Shown here: positions 61,470-64,000 of the stretch, piece by piece | How positions within the stretch are numbered: position 1 is the stretch's first letter | Layout: each line of letters opens with the position of its first letter | Assembly: GCF_003344965.1 (NCBI RefSeq) | Contig: NZ_CP031194.1 | Span: forward strand, 1,922,001-1,986,000 | Direction of reading: 5' to 3' | Source: Streptomyces paludis | GTDB taxonomy: Bacteria > Actinomycetota > Actinomycetes > Streptomycetales > Streptomycetaceae | Length of the DNA: 64,000 bases | Notes under the pieces: generated by a model | Databases searched by the model: none | What the model was told of the DNA's origin: nothing | Seen by the model: only the letters and a program-made list of their open reading frames with translations | Translations under genes and position numbers: made by a program

Positions 61470-62249
61470 GTGAGCGGGGCACGCTATCTGGAGATCGCGG
61501 AGGCGCTGCGCGCGGCGATCCTGGGCGGCGAGTACCCGGTGGGCGCCCTGCTGCCCTCGGAGAGCGATCTCGCCGCCCGCTGGTCCGTCTCGCGCGGCAC
61601 GGTGCGCCAGGCCGTGGGGCTGCTCGCCTCGGACGGGCTGATCGGCTCCCGCCAGGGCGCGCGCCGGGTCGTGCTCCGGCGCGAGCTGCGGCACAGCTTC
61701 GAGCAGCTCAACAGCTTCGCCCAGTGGGGCCGGGCCATGGGCTGCGAGGTCGCGGGCCGGATCCTGGACCGTACGTCCAGGGCCGCGACGGCGGAGGAGG
61801 CGGCCCGGCTCGGGGTCGCCCCCGGCAGCGAGGTGCTGTACGTGGTGCGGCTGCGGCTGCTCGACGGCGAGCCGGTGATGGTCGAGCGGACCGCGTACAC
61901 GGACTGGGTCGCGCCCTTCGTGCGCGCGCTGCCCGACGATGTGGTGTCGATCATGAACAGCCTGGCCGAGGACGCGGGCGTCGTGGCGCACTACGGGGAG
62001 CACCTGATCGACGCGGTCCCGGCGGGCAGCGAGGACGCGCGGCTGCTCCAGGTCCGCCGGGGCAGCCCGCTGCTGCGCCAGCGCCATCTGACGAACACCG
62101 CGACGGGCCGGCCCATCGAGTGGACCGACGACCGCTACCGCGCGGGCAGCGTCGCCTTCAGCGTCAGCAACTCGGCGGCGGCGGCGCCGCTGTCACGGCA
62201 CGCGGGCCCGGACGTGGCCCCGCCCCGGGGCGGCCGGGCGGCCGGCTGA
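61470..62249 (+). CDS. GntR-family regulator, HutC/UTRA subfamily
   Basis: 259 residues. The N-terminal winged helix has YLEIAEALRAAILGGEYPVGALLPSESDLAARWSVSRGTVRQAVGLL; the C-terminal UTRA ligand domain (about 85-235) ends with GRPIEWTDDRYRAGSVAFSV, a typical HutC ending. Start GTG at 61470 with AAGGGGG 8 nt upstream; a GTG at 61428 is possible. It is divergent from the importer operon, so it most likely represses it in the absence of the imported compound. The UTRA domain often binds sugars, phosphonates or amino acids. Confidence 0.9.
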   Translation: MSGARYLEIAEALRAAILGGEYPVGALLPSESDLAARWSVSRGTVRQAVGLLASDGLIGSRQGARRVVLRRELRHSFEQLNSFAQWGRAMGCEVAGRILDRTSRAATAEEAARLGVAPGSEVLYVVRLRLLDGEPVMVERTAYTDWVAPFVRALPDDVVSIMNSLAEDAGVVAHYGEHLIDAVPAGSEDARLLQVRRGSPLLRQRHLTNTATGRPIEWTDDRYRAGSVAFSVSNSAAAAPLSRHAGPDVAPPRGGRAAG

Positions 62250-62286
62250 ACGGCGAGGTCAACCGGCCCGAAGTCTCCGGTGGCCG

Positions 62287-63504
62287 TCAGCCGCCCGAGG
62301 TGTCCAGCTCGGCGTCCGCGCCGATGCCCGCGCAGTCGTACGGGTCCTTCAGCCAGCCGTCCGGCAGCGCGACCCGGTTGTTCCCCGAGGTCCGCCCGCG
62401 CGGCCCGTCCGCGCCGTCCGGCCACGGCTGGTCCAGGTCCAGCCCGGCCATCAGCTCGTCGAACTGGTCCAGCGACGAGGTGATCGCGAGCTGCTTGCGC
62501 AGCGTCGAACCGACCGAGAAGCCCTTCAGGTACCAGGCCACGTGCTTACGGAAGTCGATCACGCCCCGGGTCTCGTCCCCGATCCACTCCCCCAGCAGCT
62601 GCGCGTGGCGCCGCATGACCCCGGCGACCTCGCGCAGGGTCGGCGCCGCGACCGTACCCGTACCCTCGAAGGCGGCCACCAGATCGCCGAAGAGCCAGGG
62701 CCGCCCCAGGCAGCCGCGCCCCACGACGACGCCGTCGCAGCCCGTCTCGCGCACCATCCGCAGGGCGTCGCCGGCCGACCAGATGTCGCCGTTCCCGAGC
62801 ACCGGGATCTCCGGGACATGCTCCTTGAGCCGCGCGATCGCGTCCCAGTCGGCGGTGCCGCCGTAGTGCTGGGCGGCGGTCCTGCCGTGCAGCGCGATGG
62901 CCGTCACGCCCTCCTCGACCGCGATCCGGCCGGCGTCGAGGAAGGTGAGGTGGTCGTCGTCGATGCCCTTGCGCATCTTCATCGTGACCGGCAGCTCCCC
63001 GGCGTTCGCCACGGCCTCGCGCAGGATCGCCCGCAGCAGGGGCCGCTTGTACGGGAGCGCGGAGCCGCCGCCCCGGCGGGTGACCTTGGGCACCGGGCAG
63101 CCGAAGTTGAGGTCGATGTGGTCCGCGAGATCCTCGTCCACGATCATGCGGACGGCCTTGCCGACGGTGACGGGATCGACTCCGTACAGCTGGATGGAGC
63201 GGGGCGTCTCGGTCGCGTCGAAGTGGATGAGCTGCATGGTCTTCTCATTGCGCTCGACCAGCGCCCGCGTGGTGATCATCTCGCTGACGAACAGCCCCTT
63301 ACCTCCGCTGGCGTTGTCCATCGGGGGACGCCCCCCGAACCCCCGCGCGCCTTCGGCGAACTCCCTGCACAAGGTCCGGAAGGGAGCGTTCGTGATCCCG
63401 GCCATGGGCGCGAGCACCACCGGCGGCTGGACGGTGTACGGGCCGATGGCGAGCGGGGCGGCCGGGAGTGTGGCCGGAGGCGCGGCCTGGAGCTGAGCGG
63501 TCAT
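62287..63504 (-). CDS. dusB: tRNA-dihydrouridine synthase
   Basis: 405 residues. The FMN barrel begins VVLAPMAGITNAPFRTLCREF, and the catalytic Cys is C136 in DLNFGCPVPKVTRRGGGSAL. FMN-binding HGRTAAQHYGG and GNGDIWS follow, then the helical tRNA-binding domain. It reduces uridine to dihydrouridine in tRNA. The ATG at 63504 is chosen (AGGGA about 10 nt upstream) over a GTG at 63522. A stretch around GARGFGGRPPMDN (about 53-66) looks inserted between CREF and GGKGLFVSEM, where family members have a short loop. Confidence 0.92.
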   Translation of the reverse strand: MTAQLQAAPPATLPAAPLAIGPYTVQPPVVLAPMAGITNAPFRTLCREFAEGARGFGGRPPMDNASGGKGLFVSEMITTRALVERNEKTMQLIHFDATETPRSIQLYGVDPVTVGKAVRMIVDEDLADHIDLNFGCPVPKVTRRGGGSALPYKRPLLRAILREAVANAGELPVTMKMRKGIDDDHLTFLDAGRIAVEEGVTAIALHGRTAAQHYGGTADWDAIARLKEHVPEIPVLGNGDIWSAGDALRMVRETGCDGVVVGRGCLGRPWLFGDLVAAFEGTGTVAAPTLREVAGVMRRHAQLLGEWIGDETRGVIDFRKHVAWYLKGFSVGSTLRKQLAITSSLDQFDELMAGLDLDQPWPDGADGPRGRTSGNNRVALPDGWLKDPYDCAGIGADAELDTSGG

Positions 63505-63544
63505 TCGGCCATTGTCCCTCACACGGGAACTTGTTAGTTAGACG

Positions 63545-63550
63545 TACTAT
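63545..63550 (+). promoter_or_regulatory. -10-like box directly before the efflux gene start
   Basis: TACTAT ends 7 bp before the ATG, so a transcript from it would be leaderless. It lies inside tagt-N7-acta (63535-63549 region), an inverted repeat that may be a TetR/MarR operator. Confidence 0.35.
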
Positions 63551-63557
63551 CGACGAC

Positions 63558-64000
63558 ATGCACGAACTGAGCAACCGGCGCAAAACGCTGGTGCTGGCCA
63601 TCTGCTGTCTGAGTCTTCTGATTGTCAGCTTGGACAACACGATCCTCAATGTCGCCCTGCCCTCCATGCAGAGAGAGCTGCACGCCTCCGTCTCCGGGCT
63701 CCAGTGGACGATCGACGCGTACACCCTCGTGCTCGCCTCCCTGCTGATGCTCTCGGGCTCGACGGCCGACCGGATCGGCCGGCGCCGGGTGTTCCAGACC
63801 GGTCTGGTGCTCTTCACGCTCGGCTCGGCGCTCTGCTCGATCGCGCCGAACCTGGAGTCGCTGGTCGCCTTCCGGATGGTGCAGGCCATAGGCGGTTCGA
63901 TGCTCAATCCCGTCGCGATGTCGATCATCACCAACACCTTCACCGGGCCGCGCGAGCGGGCCCGCGCCATCGGTGTCTGGGGCGCGGTGGTGGGCATCTC
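63558..64000 (+). CDS. MFS transporter, DHA2 (14-helix drug efflux) type, 3' end outside window
   Basis: 147 residues readable from the ATG at 63558 to the window edge. Helix 1 contains LLIVSLDNTILNVALPSMQREL, the hallmark of the DHA2 family (motif D1). WTIDAYTLVLASLLMLSG and motif A GSTADRIGRRRVF follow, then MVQAIGGSMLNPVAM. Such pumps export drugs by proton antiport. No ribosome binding site is visible, which agrees with a leaderless message from the TACTAT box. Confidence 0.9.
   Translation, partial: MHELSNRRKTLVLAICCLSLLIVSLDNTILNVALPSMQRELHASVSGLQWTIDAYTLVLASLLMLSGSTADRIGRRRVFQTGLVLFTLGSALCSIAPNLESLVAFRMVQAIGGSMLNPVAMSIITNTFTGPRERARAIGVWGAVVGI

Overview
This window is high-GC actinobacterial DNA, almost certainly Streptomyces. 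Codons end mostly in G or C, and long antisense open frames abound. The gene order sigma factor - dnaG - FAD reductase - dgt, followed further on by nirBD, pyruvate phosphate dikinase and a Dus-type tRNA enzyme, is the arrangement I know from Streptomyces chromosomes. No search was run: all assignments come from reading the translated sequence.

Layout. (1) 1-10.7 kb is an accessory segment. On the minus strand it holds the 5' part of a modular polyketide synthase (AMP ligase-ACP-KS, cut by the window edge), coupled to an MFS exporter. Next come a flavin-dependent oxidoreductase, an SDR and a SnoaL-like protein facing a MerR regulator. A stretch of decayed catabolic genes (7.8-9.2 kb) follows, then an alpha/beta hydrolase facing a second, paralogous MerR regulator with the same operator design. 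(2) 10.9-11.4 kb holds a Met-type (CAT) tRNA and two Asn tRNAs, all on the minus strand, at the junction with conserved chromosome. (3) 11.5-24.2 kb is conserved chromosome: a YtxH-like protein, a xylulokinase-type kinase, a heterodimeric ABC exporter, a principal-like sigma factor, dnaG, an FAD reductase, dgt and a sirohydrochlorin chelatase-like protein.

(4) 24.4-37.7 kb is the most interesting part: five overlapping plus-strand genes covering 13.3 kb. They encode a DUF4132-type protein, a 1688-residue protein of unknown function, a MoxR-like AAA+ ATPase, a DUF5682-like/VWA fusion and a SWIM zinc-finger protein. Start and stop codons overlap at every junction, so they should be made as one unit. 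The set of parts resembles the poorly characterised E. coli yeh/molR genes; its role is unknown.

(5) 37.8-46.8 kb carries small metabolic, envelope and regulatory genes: a YdcF/SanA-like protein, a GGCT-like protein, cutA, an FMN reductase facing a class IV aminotransferase, a TetR/SDR pair, a secreted protein next to a class F-like sortase, a serine peptidase and a TauE/SafE permease. (6) 46.9-50.1 kb is assimilatory nitrite reductase nirBD with a good candidate GlnR box. (7) 50.1-56.2 kb holds a secreted GH10 xylanase with a CBM2 domain, an ArsR-like regulator and ppdK between strong hairpins. (8) 56.2-62.3 kb is a complete ABC importer with a HAD phosphatase, coupled by overlapping codons and facing a GntR/HutC regulator whose probable operator is visible. 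(9) dusB and the start of a DHA2-type efflux pump end the window.
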